64,000 nucleotides of DNA from Prevotellaceae bacterium UBA1743 (GCA_002314945.1 DCHV01000067.1:1-64000), one strand, 5' to 3'; counted from the stretch's first letter, positions 6,995-16,729 are shown. Numbers and translations: made by a program. Notes: a model not told the origin generated them from the sequence alone.

Positions 6995-9382
6995 TTAGAA
7001 ATGGAAACGCAAGTCGATACCTATTTGGAGAGGTTTTCCATGCTGACAGAATCCTCGGTTCATTGACTCGAAATAGAAGGTGTTGTAGTGGGTGTTGGTC
7101 AGGTTGTGCCCCCATAGTTCTACTTGTACCCATTTTGTCTGCATGACGGCTCTGGCAGAGAGAAGTGAATAGAAATCCTGCGAGGCAGAGTTGTTCTCTG
7201 TCCAGTAGATGCGACCTGCTCCACTATAGGTGGCTCCGAGTGAGATGGTTCGCAACCAGGGATGCAGAAAAAAGAAGGTGTAACTACCGTCCAAACTACC
7301 CGTATGCTGGGGGACGAAAGGTACATAGTTGCCGCTAAAGTCCATGTTGTTGCCCCCGTCATAGTCGCGGAAGACGGAATGTGTGTATCCGTAGTTGGCT
7401 ATAAATGCTAAGTGGCGGTTGGGACGTCCTTGGAGTGATACTTCCGTTCCGCAACTTTGGCTGTGTCCTGCATTTACCATCATACGGCCATAGCCATTCT
7501 GTGAGAAACGGGCTATCTGCTGGTCGCGGGTGTCTATGAAGAAGATTGAGGCATCTGCCATCCAACGATGGTCGTTGGTGGATAGGTGGGTGCCTATCTC
7601 GTAGTTCCAGCTGTATTCCGGGCGGTAAACAGCCGTTTGTTTTACATCTGGAGCCTCAACCACAGGCATGTTGCTGTCGATAATGTTACTTACCCTATCC
7701 ACCATAGCTGCTGGCATTCCTCGCTGAACGAGTGATTGCAGATATTCTTTGCTGCCGTCTTTTACACCATTCATCATGTCGCCCCTCATCTGCTCCTGTA
7801 GCAGATCGCTGAACATCTGTACGTTGTATCCTCCGCTACGTGTGCCTCGTGATACGGTGGCATAGAGGTTGCTGGCTGTCGTGAGGTCGTATTTCAGCGA
7901 AAGACGTGGAAGTAGTTGTAGATAGTCGTTATCTAAAGAGCCGAGAAAGGCGGGGGCGGCCGTTAGCCCGTTGAGCTGGATGGGCATACGTGGACTTGTC
8001 ATCAGGAAATCGTATTTCATAGTGCCTGATGCATCATATTCGAGTTGCTGGTGTTCATAGTCGAGTCTCAAACCGCCCACTACGGAGAAACGGTCGGAAA
8101 GATGGTAGGTGGATTGGTGGAAGAGGGCAAGGTTGAGCAACGGAGTGTCGAAGGCTCCACCCATCGTGATGGCTGAATCACGCAAGGTGATATTCATAGG
8201 CCCCATCCCGCTTGTGGAGAGGTCGGGCAGATACCCATTGATGGTCTCTCCCAACCAGTTGACCCCATCCTGCTCGAAGGTAACAGGACCGGTCGTGTGA
8301 AGCCATTGGTACAAGGCGCTAACTCCTGTCACCCATTCCCAAGGACTGTCTGTTTGGCTCTTCATCGTAAACTCATCGCTGAGTGTATGCTGGCGTTGTG
8401 TCTGGGTGAGCGTGTAGATGCTGGAGGGGAGGAAATCCTGATCCATGAACATGTGGTCGTTTTCATGTTGATAACCGAGGACGTTGTTCATTTCAAAGGT
8501 GTTGGCTTTGTATTTGGTCTTGACGCCTGCATTGAGCAAGTGACGACGGTAAGTACCTTCCTCATTATTGCTAATGGTACCTATCTGTGCGACATACTCC
8601 TCCGTGGTACCGTTTACTGCTCCTTGGTAGTAGTAGGGATAAGCCCCCTGAGAGGTGTAGTCGTAATTGGCTTGTGCATCGAAGGTGAGTCTTCCTGTAG
8701 GTGCCCAGATAGCTCTGAGACGTCCGCCACCCGATTCCATTCCATCTACCTTCTTGCCTGTCAGGTCGTTGCGGAAGAAACCCTCTGCTCCATCATAATA
8801 ACCTCCAGCCGAGAACCATACCTTGTCACCCGAATGATGGTAGTGAGTGAGTGATATGGTACGGTGTTGGTCGCCAGTGGCATAACCCATGTGTAGATCG
8901 GTTCCCTCGTAATGCATGGGGTTGCGGGTATAGACTTGCACAAGTCCACCCATCGTGTTGCGTCCGTACAGGGTGCTTTGCGGGCCACGAAGTACGTTGA
9001 TGTGTTCTATATCTGCAAGGTTGAAGTCAAAGGAGGACTTGTCCACTACAGGCACATCGTCCACATACAGGCCCACGGCAGGGGTGTTGATGCGACTGCC
9101 AATACCTCGTATGTAGATGGTTCCTGACATACGCGATCCATAGTCGGGCATGTGAAAGTTGGGCACCAAGTAACTGAGTCCCTTGAGCGAGGTGACCTGA
9201 TGCTGCTGCAGCTGCTGGAGGGATAGTGTGGTGGAGGATAAGGCCTGCTGCTTGAATGGGCTTGATTCCTTGGGGGATGAGGTGATGGTTATTTCCTTCA
9301 TTTCCAAAGTGTCCTGGAGCTCCTCTGCTCCACATGGAAGAACTGCCAAACCTATCAAGGCCAAGATATACATGAATTTCAT
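6995..9382 (-). CDS. TonB-dependent outer membrane receptor
   Basis: A 795-residue protein. The signal peptide MKFMYILALIGLAVLPCGAE is followed by a short spacer, a plug domain (LSYLVPNFHMPDYGSRMSGT, then IYIRGIGSR and DIEHINVLRGPQSTLYGRN) and a long beta-barrel ending in aromatic IDLRFHF, the usual C-terminal outer-membrane signal. It lacks the SusC-type N-terminal carboxypeptidase-like domain and has no SusD neighbour. It is therefore a classic TonB receptor, for an iron complex, vitamin or other small ligand not deducible here. ATG 9382 is chosen because a TACCTTTG box is at 9409-9416. It is divergent from the CotH protein gene. Confidence 0.9.
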   Translation of the reverse strand: MKFMYILALIGLAVLPCGAEELQDTLEMKEITITSSPKESSPFKQQALSSTTLSLQQLQQHQVTSLKGLSYLVPNFHMPDYGSRMSGTIYIRGIGSRINTPAVGLYVDDVPVVDKSSFDFNLADIEHINVLRGPQSTLYGRNTMGGLVQVYTRNPMHYEGTDLHMGYATGDQHRTISLTHYHHSGDKVWFSAGGYYDGAEGFFRNDLTGKKVDGMESGGGRLRAIWAPTGRLTFDAQANYDYTSQGAYPYYYQGAVNGTTEEYVAQIGTISNNEEGTYRRHLLNAGVKTKYKANTFEMNNVLGYQHENDHMFMDQDFLPSSIYTLTQTQRQHTLSDEFTMKSQTDSPWEWVTGVSALYQWLHTTGPVTFEQDGVNWLGETINGYLPDLSTSGMGPMNITLRDSAITMGGAFDTPLLNLALFHQSTYHLSDRFSVVGGLRLDYEHQQLEYDASGTMKYDFLMTSPRMPIQLNGLTAAPAFLGSLDNDYLQLLPRLSLKYDLTTASNLYATVSRGTRSGGYNVQMFSDLLQEQMRGDMMNGVKDGSKEYLQSLVQRGMPAAMVDRVSNIIDSNMPVVEAPDVKQTAVYRPEYSWNYEIGTHLSTNDHRWMADASIFFIDTRDQQIARFSQNGYGRMMVNAGHSQSCGTEVSLQGRPNRHLAFIANYGYTHSVFRDYDGGNNMDFSGNYVPFVPQHTGSLDGSYTFFFLHPWLRTISLGATYSGAGRIYWTENNSASQDFYSLLSARAVMQTKWVQVELWGHNLTNTHYNTFYFESMNRGFCQHGKPLQIGIDLRFHF

Positions 9383-9408
9383 CGAATGTCCAGTTGTTTT
9401 TTCGGCTG

Positions 9409-9416
9409 CAAAGGTA
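9409..9416 (-). promoter_or_regulatory. -7 box TACCTTTG (minus) for the TonB receptor
   Basis: CAAAGGTA on the plus strand, 27 bases upstream of the ATG at 9382. It excludes the longer in-frame start at 9520. Confidence 0.55.
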
Positions 9417-9505
9417 TGAAGATTGTTGCATACGGGCAATCCTAACAAATGAGGATTTTTCGGGCGCTTTTCTGGCAAATAGTTGTGGGAGATACGAAAA
9501 AAGTG

Positions 9506-9513
9506 TAATTTTG
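9506..9513 (+). promoter_or_regulatory. -7 box TAATTTTG for the CotH/lamin-tail gene
   Basis: It fits TAnnTTTG and lies 22 bases before the ATG at 9535, supporting that start over in-frame upstream codons. Confidence 0.5.
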
Positions 9514-9534
9514 CGGTCAAACATTATCTTTCGA

Positions 9535-12500
9535 ATGAAAATACGAATACAAGATTATATAAATTTGGGTGAACGTTTGGGGCACTCATGTGTTGTGTCA
9601 CTTGTTGTTGCGTGTCTGATGTGCTGTATGTGTCCTTCCATGTTGCAAGCACAGGAATGGGCTGATTTTGACGGCTCCTTCTCGGTCGGTGAAGGGTTGG
9701 TGACGAGCGCTTCCCAGTTGGATTGTAACCATATCGAGCCTACCGAGGGTAGTTTGGCTGCCTTGCTGGATGGTAACTTCAGTACGTTTTTCCATTCCAC
9801 TTGGAGTCAACCCAATCCTGATGGTAAATACGCCTATCTGCAAGTCGATTTGGGTGCCCAATTCAAACAGGTCGGCATAACGTACGCCAAACGCTCGACC
9901 AATAATAGCGGTAATCCTACCAAAGTACGTGTATATGCCACCAATAACCCTTCTGGTACATGGTACGATCAAGGTTACATCCAATGTACATACGAATACG
10001 CTTCCATGATAGGGGTATTCAGTGTGGCAGGGTATTCCGGCTGTGAACTGATTACTTTCAAGAGCCCTTATCGCCACATGAGACTGGAGGTGCAAGAGAC
10101 CGAGGGAGGTGGTTACGGAAACGGCAACCTGTATTTCTACTGGAGCGAGTTCAGGGCCTACGATCCTACGAAGAAAAGCAACCTTTCCACAGATATGTCG
10201 AAATTGGTGGTAAATGAAGTTCAAACCGCTAATATAGACATGACGTTGGGGCCTACATGGAACTATGACGGATGGGTGGAATTCCACAATCCTGATACGG
10301 TGGATATTGTCATGAAGAAATGTTTCCTAAGTGATGACGAAGCAGAGCCGAAGAAATATCCGCTCAGTGGTACGGTGAAAGTGAAGGCGGGTGGTTATGG
10401 CTTGTTGTGGTTTGGTTCGCACGAGGATAATCCAAGCGGACAGGTACAATGCAAACTGGAACCCGATGGCGGAACATTCTATCTTTTTGATTCGGAAGGT
10501 AATGTGGTACATACGATCAACTATCCGGAAGCAAAGGCGCGTACTTCGTGGGCTCTCCATGCCGATGGAAAAAATCAATGGGGCTATACCAGCCATCCTA
10601 CACCAGGTGCTGCCAATGTGGAAAAGGGATTTGCACAGGAGATGTTGTCTGCTCCAGTGGTGGACAAGGAGACAACATTATACTCTGGTACCTTGGATTG
10701 TACGGTGGCTATCCCACAAGGATGTACCTTGCGCTATACCATCGATGGAAGTACGCCAACTGATACGCATGGCGTGATTTCCCAAACGGGTAAGTTCCAT
10801 CTCAGCAATACAACAAGAATTTTCCGTTTTCGGCTCTTCAAGTCTGGTATGTTGCCAAGCCCTGTTGTGACACGTTCCTATATCTGTACCACAAACAAAT
10901 ACACGCTTCCGGTAGTGTCGGTAGTGACTGATCCGGATCATCTGTATGACGATAGCATAGGTGTGATGGTACAAGGTGTGAATGGTGTGAGTGGGCGTGG
11001 GCAAGGTGCTTGCAACTGGAATAGGGATTGGGATCGTCCTGTGAACTTTGAATTTATTCTACCAGATGGAAAGGTGGCGGCCAATCAAGAGACTAACCTG
11101 ATTATCTGTGGCGGATGGAGTAGGGCCAATACTCCTCATTCCTTCAAGATAAAAGCCAACAAAATTTATTATGGGAACAATACATTGGATTACCCATTCT
11201 TTAGCGAAAAACCATTCCTGAAGCACAAGACACTGCAGTTCCGTTCGGGAGGTAATGACAATTATTGCCGTTTTATGGATCCTGCTCTGCAAACCATTAT
11301 ACGTACTTCTGGGATAGATGTTGACGGACAGGCTTATCAACCCGTCGTACACTATCTGAATGGAGTCTATAAAGGTGTCATCAATATGCGAGAGCCCAAT
11401 AATAAACATTTCGTCTATGCCAACTATGGATGGGATGAGGACGAAATTGATCAGTTTGAAATAGGAACGGCCCGCTACAATCAAGTGTGTGGTACGAAAG
11501 ACGCGCTGAACGAACTGACGGAGCTGAGTCGTAACTGTGCGTCCGATAATGTGTATGAGAAAGTTTGCAAATTATTGGATATCAATGAATATTGTAACTA
11601 TATTGCGACAGAAATCTATTTGGGCACTACCGATTGGCTCAACAACAACAACAACTGTAAAGGTTTCCGCCTTAGGGCAGAAGGAGGACGATTCCGAATT
11701 CTTACCCATGATCTGGATAGTAGTTTTGGTACTACTGATGCATTTGACTATTTTGCCAATCCTCGTAACCTATATAACTACACGTCTGGTCGAGATGAGG
11801 AATTTGACATCATCAATATCTTCATCAACCTGTGCCAAAATGCCAAGTTCCGTCGTCAGTTTACTGATACTTTCTGCCTGGTGATGGGAAGTGTCTTCGA
11901 GCCTTCACGGTGCAAGGAGATTACGGACAGTTTGGTCAAGAATGTGTCAGAAATGATGATGATAGAAGGCATTTCCCCTAATGGCTCGGCCAACTCTATC
12001 AAGAACAATCTGACTACTTCGAGACAAACTACGATGCTGGCCAAGATGAAGAACTATTCGCGTTTGCAGTTGAGCTCTACTACGTTCCATAAAATAAAAT
12101 TGCGCAGCAACCTACCTGAGGCACGTCTCTTTGTGAATGAATTGCCTGTTCCGACCAACCGCTTTGATGGTTCCCTGAGGGCTTTCTCAACTGTTCGTGC
12201 CTCGGCTCCAGCAGGCTACCGTTTCGTGGGATGGAAGGAAGGACGATCAGGAAATGTAAGTACGCTTTTGCCTTTCGGGTCTCAGTGGGTATATTATGAC
12301 AAGGGTAGTATGGACGGGAGAGGTTGGTACTCCCCCGGTTATTCGGCCCTCCTATGGAAGAAAGGTACGGCACCTTTGGGTTATGCCAACAAAGATTTAG
12401 GTATCAAGACGACCATCAGTTATGGAAGTGACAGTTCCAACAAATACCCTACAGCCTATTTTCGTAATACATTATCAGTCAATGATGTGAGTGAATGGGA

Positions 12501-13521
12501 ATCTGTTACGATGACCTATCGTTGTGATGACGGCTTTGTGGCATACGTCAACGGAGAAGAAGTCGGACGATTCAATATGCCTTCTGGAAATGTGTCTTAT
12601 TCAACCTTCTCGACCAATTATACGGGAGATTGGGAAGAAGGGGAACTAACATTACCCATCTCACTCTTTCATGAGGGGGAAAACACCATAGCCGTCGAGG
12701 TTCACAATACATCTGTCACTTCGAGTGACCTCTTTTGGGATGCAACTATAGAGGTTTCAACCAAAGAAGGGGAGAACTCGAAAGTACTTTCTACGGGAGA
12801 ATCCTACAGAATTCCTTATTCTTGTAGCCTTGTAGCCTGCTATGAAAAGGTGGCTCCAGAGGATGAAGGGCCGACAAATCTGCCAGTGCGCATCAACGAA
12901 GTGTCGGCTGCCAATAGTATCTATGTGAATGACTATTTCAAACGGAATGATTGGTTGGAGTTGTACAATACGACGGATAGTGTGATAGACTTGGCGGGAA
13001 TGTACTTGAGCGATGATGCGGCCCATCCGTATAAATACCGTATTCCTTCGTATGCTGATTTGGTAGGATGTCCATCCACTCTCATCCAGCCGCATGACTT
13101 TAGGGTGGTGTGGTGTGATAAATCGGAGGCAAAGAGCGAATTACATACGACCTTCAAATTGAGTGCCGATGGTGGACAAGTAGTCTTGTCTTCGGCAGAT
13201 CAAATGTGGACTGATACTCTCAGTTATACAAAACATAATGGAAACCAAACTGTCGGGCTTTATCCCGATGGGGGCTCCAAATGCCGTCTGCTGGATGATC
13301 CTACAATTGCTGCTGCCAATCGATTTTCGTCCTATGATATCAGTTTGTACGAACGGTTTATCTATCCTAATTCTACAGGGATAGATTTGATAGAGGAGGA
13401 ACGTGATGAAAGGCTGTCTGATAATTCCGGAGAGTGGTATGACTTGTTGGGACGAAAGGTGAAAGCTCCCCAACGTGGCCAAATTTATATCGTAGGCGGT
13501 AGGAAGGTACTATGGAAATAG
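9535..13521 (+). CDS. Large secreted CotH-kinase / lamin-tail protein
   Basis: A 1328-residue secreted protein. After a signal segment (residues 15-40, ending LQAQ) it shows a discoidin (F5/8 type C)-like domain at about 55-215 (LLDGNFSTFFHSTWS, YLQVDLG) and a lamin-tail-like domain at about 222-340 (VVNEVQTANI ... WVEFHNP). A chitobiase C-terminal/FN3-like region follows at about 380-445 (LRYTIDGSTPTD), then a CotH-type kinase region at about 500-770 (ATEIYLGTTDWLNNNNN, LTHDLDSSFG). A second lamin-tail domain is at about 1116-1230 (RINEVSAAN ... WLELYNTTD). The tail WYDLLGRKV ... GQIYIVGGRKVLW is a Bacteroidetes C-terminal sorting-like motif. CotH kinases phosphorylate extracellular proteins in spore formers; here the substrate is unknown. 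The gene is single and convergent with the LuxR gene. Confidence 0.8.
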   Translation: MKIRIQDYINLGERLGHSCVVSLVVACLMCCMCPSMLQAQEWADFDGSFSVGEGLVTSASQLDCNHIEPTEGSLAALLDGNFSTFFHSTWSQPNPDGKYAYLQVDLGAQFKQVGITYAKRSTNNSGNPTKVRVYATNNPSGTWYDQGYIQCTYEYASMIGVFSVAGYSGCELITFKSPYRHMRLEVQETEGGGYGNGNLYFYWSEFRAYDPTKKSNLSTDMSKLVVNEVQTANIDMTLGPTWNYDGWVEFHNPDTVDIVMKKCFLSDDEAEPKKYPLSGTVKVKAGGYGLLWFGSHEDNPSGQVQCKLEPDGGTFYLFDSEGNVVHTINYPEAKARTSWALHADGKNQWGYTSHPTPGAANVEKGFAQEMLSAPVVDKETTLYSGTLDCTVAIPQGCTLRYTIDGSTPTDTHGVISQTGKFHLSNTTRIFRFRLFKSGMLPSPVVTRSYICTTNKYTLPVVSVVTDPDHLYDDSIGVMVQGVNGVSGRGQGACNWNRDWDRPVNFEFILPDGKVAANQETNLIICGGWSRANTPHSFKIKANKIYYGNNTLDYPFFSEKPFLKHKTLQFRSGGNDNYCRFMDPALQTIIRTSGIDVDGQAYQPVVHYLNGVYKGVINMREPNNKHFVYANYGWDEDEIDQFEIGTARYNQVCGTKDALNELTELSRNCASDNVYEKVCKLLDINEYCNYIATEIYLGTTDWLNNNNNCKGFRLRAEGGRFRILTHDLDSSFGTTDAFDYFANPRNLYNYTSGRDEEFDIINIFINLCQNAKFRRQFTDTFCLVMGSVFEPSRCKEITDSLVKNVSEMMMIEGISPNGSANSIKNNLTTSRQTTMLAKMKNYSRLQLSSTTFHKIKLRSNLPEARLFVNELPVPTNRFDGSLRAFSTVRASAPAGYRFVGWKEGRSGNVSTLLPFGSQWVYYDKGSMDGRGWYSPGYSALLWKKGTAPLGYANKDLGIKTTISYGSDSSNKYPTAYFRNTLSVNDVSEWESVTMTYRCDDGFVAYVNGEEVGRFNMPSGNVSYSTFSTNYTGDWEEGELTLPISLFHEGENTIAVEVHNTSVTSSDLFWDATIEVSTKEGENSKVLSTGESYRIPYSCSLVACYEKVAPEDEGPTNLPVRINEVSAANSIYVNDYFKRNDWLELYNTTDSVIDLAGMYLSDDAAHPYKYRIPSYADLVGCPSTLIQPHDFRVVWCDKSEAKSELHTTFKLSADGGQVVLSSADQMWTDTLSYTKHNGNQTVGLYPDGGSKCRLLDDPTIAAANRFSSYDISLYERFIYPNSTGIDLIEEERDERLSDNSGEWYDLLGRKVKAPQRGQIYIVGGRKVLWK

Positions 13522-13558
13522 GGGGATGTCTATCGGCCTTGATTGTTGTAAGAAATTT

Positions 13559-14170
13559 TTATATCTCTTCGAGACGTACGTAACCCTTGAGGATGGCATA
13601 GACGGTAAGGCCAGACAAGGAACGGATACCAGTCTTTTCCTGGATATTCCGTCTATGAGTGATGACAGTGGTTAGACTGATGCAGAGCCTGTCGGCAATC
13701 TCCTTGTTGATAAACCCTCGAACCATGAGGGAAAGGACTTCTATCTCTCTGGAAGAAAGGTCGCAATGTAGCTCTGTGTCGGAATGTGATTCGAATATAG
13801 GCCCATGAAAAGCCTCTTTTTCTCTTGCGGAATTGTGAATGCCACCAATCTGACGAAAGCGCATGATTTGTTGTATTATTCGGCTCTCGGATAGCATTGC
13901 ATTGAGTGCGGGAAGATGAAAGCATGTACCTTGTTCCTTCTCTTGTACTAAAAGAACGACTTTATGTCCTAATTTTTGAAAGAATTCTACCTGTTGGAAA
14001 TAGATGGAGGAAGAGACGAAATAATGCACAAAATCGGTCTGTTTTTCTTGCTCCAACTCGGCAAAAGAGCCAAAACACCTGATGGTGGTTTGTGGAAGCA
14101 AATCCGATAGAATGGACTTGAGCCCTAAACACATGAGTGTGTTGTTGTCTATGATAGCCAATTGGGACAT
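13559..14170 (-). CDS. LuxR-family response-regulator-like transcription factor
   Basis: A 203-residue protein. The N-terminal part looks like a receiver fold (QLAIIDNNTLMCLGLKSILS) but lacks the phosphorylated Asp; the corresponding strand reads FVHYFVSSSIY. The C-terminal helix-turn-helix is at about 137-190 (LSSREIEVLSLMVRGFINKE, SLTTVITHRRNI). Proteins of this form are common in Bacteroides and are thought not to depend on a dedicated histidine kinase; none is next to it here. It has its own promoter box at 14187-14194 and is divergent from purM. Its targets are unknown; the neighbouring TonB receptor or CotH protein are only possibilities. Confidence 0.8.
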   Translation of the reverse strand: MSQLAIIDNNTLMCLGLKSILSDLLPQTTIRCFGSFAELEQEKQTDFVHYFVSSSIYFQQVEFFQKLGHKVVLLVQEKEQGTCFHLPALNAMLSESRIIQQIMRFRQIGGIHNSAREKEAFHGPIFESHSDTELHCDLSSREIEVLSLMVRGFINKEIADRLCISLTTVITHRRNIQEKTGIRSLSGLTVYAILKGYVRLEEI

Positions 14171-14186
14171 GAGCGAAAAATTTATG

Positions 14187-14194
14187 CAAAGATA
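14187..14194 (-). promoter_or_regulatory. -7 box TATCTTTG (minus) for the LuxR-type gene
   Basis: CAAAGATA on the plus strand, 17 bases upstream of the start at 14170. Confidence 0.5.
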
Positions 14195-14298
14195 ACGATT
14201 CTTGTCGGCACATAGGCTTGGAGGTGTTAAATACTGTCTAACTTATGTTAAAGATGATGAAAATGTATTTGATACTTGCATGGATAAGATAATATTAT

Positions 14299-14306
14299 TA
14301 TCTTTG
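14299..14306 (+). promoter_or_regulatory. -7 box TATCTTTG for the purM-prfA-pyrF-lpx operon
   Basis: TATCTTTG fits TAnnTTTG and lies 28 bases before the purM ATG. No further strong box of this kind was seen before 24003, so the ten following genes may share it. Confidence 0.55.
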
Positions 14307-14334
14307 CATCCTAAACGAAAAAACAAGAGAAGAA

Positions 14335-15501
14335 ATGAGTAATCAACGTTATATGCTACGTGGCGTTAGTGCCGCCAAGGAAGATGTTCATAATGCAATA
14401 AAAAATATCGACAAAGGTATTTTCCCACAGGCTTTCTGTAAGATTATCCCAGATATTCTGGGAGGTGATCCGGAGTACTGCAACATCATGCATGCCGACG
14501 GTGCGGGTACGAAAAGCAGTTTGGCCTACATGTATTGGAAAGAAACGGGCGACTTGGGCGTATGGAAAGGTATTGCACAGGACGCACTTATCATGAATAC
14601 GGATGACCTGTTGTGTGTGGGAGCAGTTGACAACATACTTGTGAGCAGTACCATTGGGCGTAATAAGATGCTAATACCTGGAGATGTGATTAGTGCCATC
14701 ATCAATGGCACCGATGAACTGATGCAAGAAATGCGTGAGATGGGTATTGGTATCTATGGCACAGGCGGTGAGACAGCTGATGTAGGTGACTTGGTGCGCA
14801 CTATCATTGTAGATAGCACAGTGACCTGCAGGATGAAACGGAGTGATGTGATAGACAATGCAAATATCCGTCCTGGGGATGTGATAGTCGGCCTGAGTAG
14901 TTGTGGACAGGCTTCTTACGAGAAGGAATACAATGGAGGTATGGGCAGCAATGGACTGACCAGCGCACGACATGATGTGTTCCATAAATATCTGGCAGAG
15001 AAATATCCTGAAAGTTACGACAAGGCTGTACCAGAAGAACTGGTGTATAGTGGAAATTATCGTTTGGAAGATAAAGTGGCTGGGAGCCCTGTGAGTGCGG
15101 GTAAATTGGTCCTCTCACCAACTCGTACCTATGCACCAGTTATCAAAAGGCTGCTGGACGAGATGCGCGGGCAAATTCACGGTATGGTTCATTGTACGGG
15201 TGGTGCCCAGACCAAAGTGTTGCATTTCGTGGGCTACAATTGTCGCGTTGTGAAGGATAATATGTTTCCCATTCCTCCCTTGTTCCGCGCTATCCAAGAA
15301 CAGAGTGGAACGGAATGGAGCGAGATGTACAAAGTATTCAACATGGGACATCGTATGGAAATCTATGTAAGCCCAGAGGATGCTGACAAAGTGATAATGC
15401 TGAGCAAAAGTTTCAACATTGATGCCCAAGTCGTCGGGCATATTGAAGAAGGAAAGAAATCGCTGAAAATCGTGAGCGAGTTTGGAGAGTTTGAGTATTA
15501 A
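14335..15501 (+). CDS. purM: Phosphoribosylformylglycinamidine cyclo-ligase (AIR synthase)
   Basis: Catalyses the ATP-dependent ring closure of FGAM to AIR in purine synthesis, in the cytoplasm. At 388 residues it is slightly longer than E. coli PurM (about 345), as usual in Bacteroidetes. Family features include HADGAGTKSSLAYMYWKETG, AQDALIMNTDDLLCVGA, the glycine-rich YGTGGETADVGD and GMVHCTGGAQTKV. It begins the plus-strand housekeeping operon directly after a TATCTTTG box. Seven bases after its stop a 32-codon mini-ORF starts, which in turn overlaps prfA. Confidence 0.93.
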   Translation: MSNQRYMLRGVSAAKEDVHNAIKNIDKGIFPQAFCKIIPDILGGDPEYCNIMHADGAGTKSSLAYMYWKETGDLGVWKGIAQDALIMNTDDLLCVGAVDNILVSSTIGRNKMLIPGDVISAIINGTDELMQEMREMGIGIYGTGGETADVGDLVRTIIVDSTVTCRMKRSDVIDNANIRPGDVIVGLSSCGQASYEKEYNGGMGSNGLTSARHDVFHKYLAEKYPESYDKAVPEELVYSGNYRLEDKVAGSPVSAGKLVLSPTRTYAPVIKRLLDEMRGQIHGMVHCTGGAQTKVLHFVGYNCRVVKDNMFPIPPLFRAIQEQSGTEWSEMYKVFNMGHRMEIYVSPEDADKVIMLSKSFNIDAQVVGHIEEGKKSLKIVSEFGEFEY

Positions 15502-15508
15502 CGCTTTC

Positions 15509-15607
15509 ATGAATATGAACTACATACTGATTGTACCCCTGCTTGTCATCATGTTCTTTGCATGGAGACAATTCTATCGTACCCTAAAGAGTAAAAAAAA
15601 TGGCTGA
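15509..15607 (+). CDS. Putative 32-residue single-pass membrane miniprotein
   Basis: The 98-base gap between purM and prfA contains an open frame starting MNMNYILIVPLLVIMFFAWR, then a basic tail (RTLKSKKNG) and TGA at 15605-15607. It forms a hydrophobic helix of about 18 residues followed by positive charges, the pattern of a small inner-membrane protein with the tail inside. Its end overlaps the prfA ATG (15600) by 8 bases, which would allow translational coupling. A second in-frame ATG is at 15515. No known family is recognised; it could also be a chance frame. Conservation between purM and prfA in relatives would decide. Confidence 0.45.
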   Translation: MNMNYILIVPLLVIMFFAWRQFYRTLKSKKNG

Positions 15608-16712
15608 AGGAACTGATCTTTTGGAGAAACTTGACGGAATAGTGTCACGCTATGAGGAGGTCAGTACGCTAATTACAGACCCAAATGTCATTGCAGATCA
15701 AAGACGTTATGTGAAGCTGACTAAGGAATACAAGGACTTGGGCAGAATCGTGGCCGCAAGAAAAGAGTATATGGGATGTATTCAGAATGTGGCAGATGCG
15801 CGTGAAATGTTGGCTTTGGAGGATGATGCAGAGGCCAAGGAAATGTTGCGAGAGGAACTTGCTGAAAGCGAAAAACGTATTCCTGAGTTGGAGGAGGAAA
15901 TCAAGCTCCTGCTTGTGCCAGCCGATCCTGAGGATGACAAGAATGTGATAATGGAAATCCGTGGTGGTACGGGTGGTGATGAGGCTGCTCTGTTTGCCGG
16001 GGATCTTTTTAGGATGTATTCCAAGTATGTGGAATTGAAAGGTTGGAAAATGGCCGTCAGCAGTTTTAGCGAAGGTGCTGTAGGTGGTTACAAGGAAATT
16101 ATCTTTAGCGTGACGGGTGAGGGCGTCTATGGCATTCTGAAATACGAAAGTGGAGTACACCGTGTACAACGTGTGCCTGCCACCGAAACACAAGGACGTG
16201 TGCATACCAGTGCAGCAACGGTGGCTGTACTGCCCGAGGCCGAGGAATTTGATGTAGAGATAAATGAGGGTGCCATTAAGTGGGATACGTTCCGAAGTAG
16301 TGGCGCAGGAGGTCAAAATGTAAACAAAGTGGAATCTGGCGTTCGCGCCCGCTACATGTGGCGCAATCCAAATACCGGCGTGGAAGAGGAAATTCTGGTG
16401 GAATGTACCGAAACGCGCGATCAACCCAAAAACAAGGAACGTGCCTTGGCTCGTCTGCGTACCTTTATTTACGATAAAGAACATCAGAAATACATCGACG
16501 ATATAGCCAGTAGAAGAAAGACAATGGTTTCTACAGGTGACCGAAGTGCAAAGATACGTACGTACAACTTTCCTCAAGGCAGAATTACCGATCATCGTAT
16601 AGGATATACCATCTATAACCTCGGTGCCTTTATGGATGGCCAGATTCAAGACTGTATCGACCATCTGATAGTGGCTGAGAATGCCGAACGATTGAAGGAA
16701 AGCGAATTGTAA
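15600..16712 (+). CDS. prfA: Peptide chain release factor 1
   Basis: RF1 recognises UAA and UAG stop codons and triggers peptide release on the ribosome. The 370-residue length fits. The catalytic GGQ lies in [10 protein letters not shown] at about residue 237, and the stop-codon reading PxT motif is PAT in [10 protein letters not shown] at about 190, which separates RF1 from RF2 (SPF). The N-terminal helical domain is complete. The start ATG overlaps the end of the preceding mini-ORF. pyrF follows after 17 bases. The link with lpx genes is a conserved Bacteroidales arrangement rather than a functional pathway. Confidence 0.95.
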   Translation: MAEGTDLLEKLDGIVSRYEEVSTLITDPNVIADQRRYVKLTKEYKDLGRIVAARKEYMGCIQNVADAREMLALEDDAEAKEMLREELAESEKRIPELEEEIKLLLVPADPEDDKNVIMEIRGGTGGDEAALFAGDLFRMYSKYVELKGWKMAVSSFSEGAVGGYKEIIFSVTGEGVYGILKYESGVHRVQRVPATETQGRVHTSAATVAVLPEAEEFDVEINEGAIKWDTFRSSGAGGQNVNKVESGVRARYMWRNPNTGVEEEILVECTETRDQPKNKERALARLRTFIYDKEHQKYIDDIASRRKTMVSTGDRSAKIRTYNFPQGRITDHRIGYTIYNLGAFMDGQIQDCIDHLIVAENAERLKESEL

Positions 16713-16729
16713 ACTCTAAAATCAAGATA

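Noticed and set aside
8297..8854. 185-residue plus frame inside the TonB receptor gene
   Set aside because: Shadow frame opposite barrel strands, with no signal or domain.
9383..9534. Upstream extensions of the TonB receptor (start 9520) and CotH protein (start 9394)
   Set aside because: Both would cross the other gene's promoter region; -7 boxes at 9409-9416 and 9506-9513 place starts at 9382 and 9535.
15669..16664. 331-residue frame on the minus strand inside prfA
   Set aside because: It lies entirely opposite RF1, whose motifs are certain; composition and lack of any domain mark it as a shadow frame.
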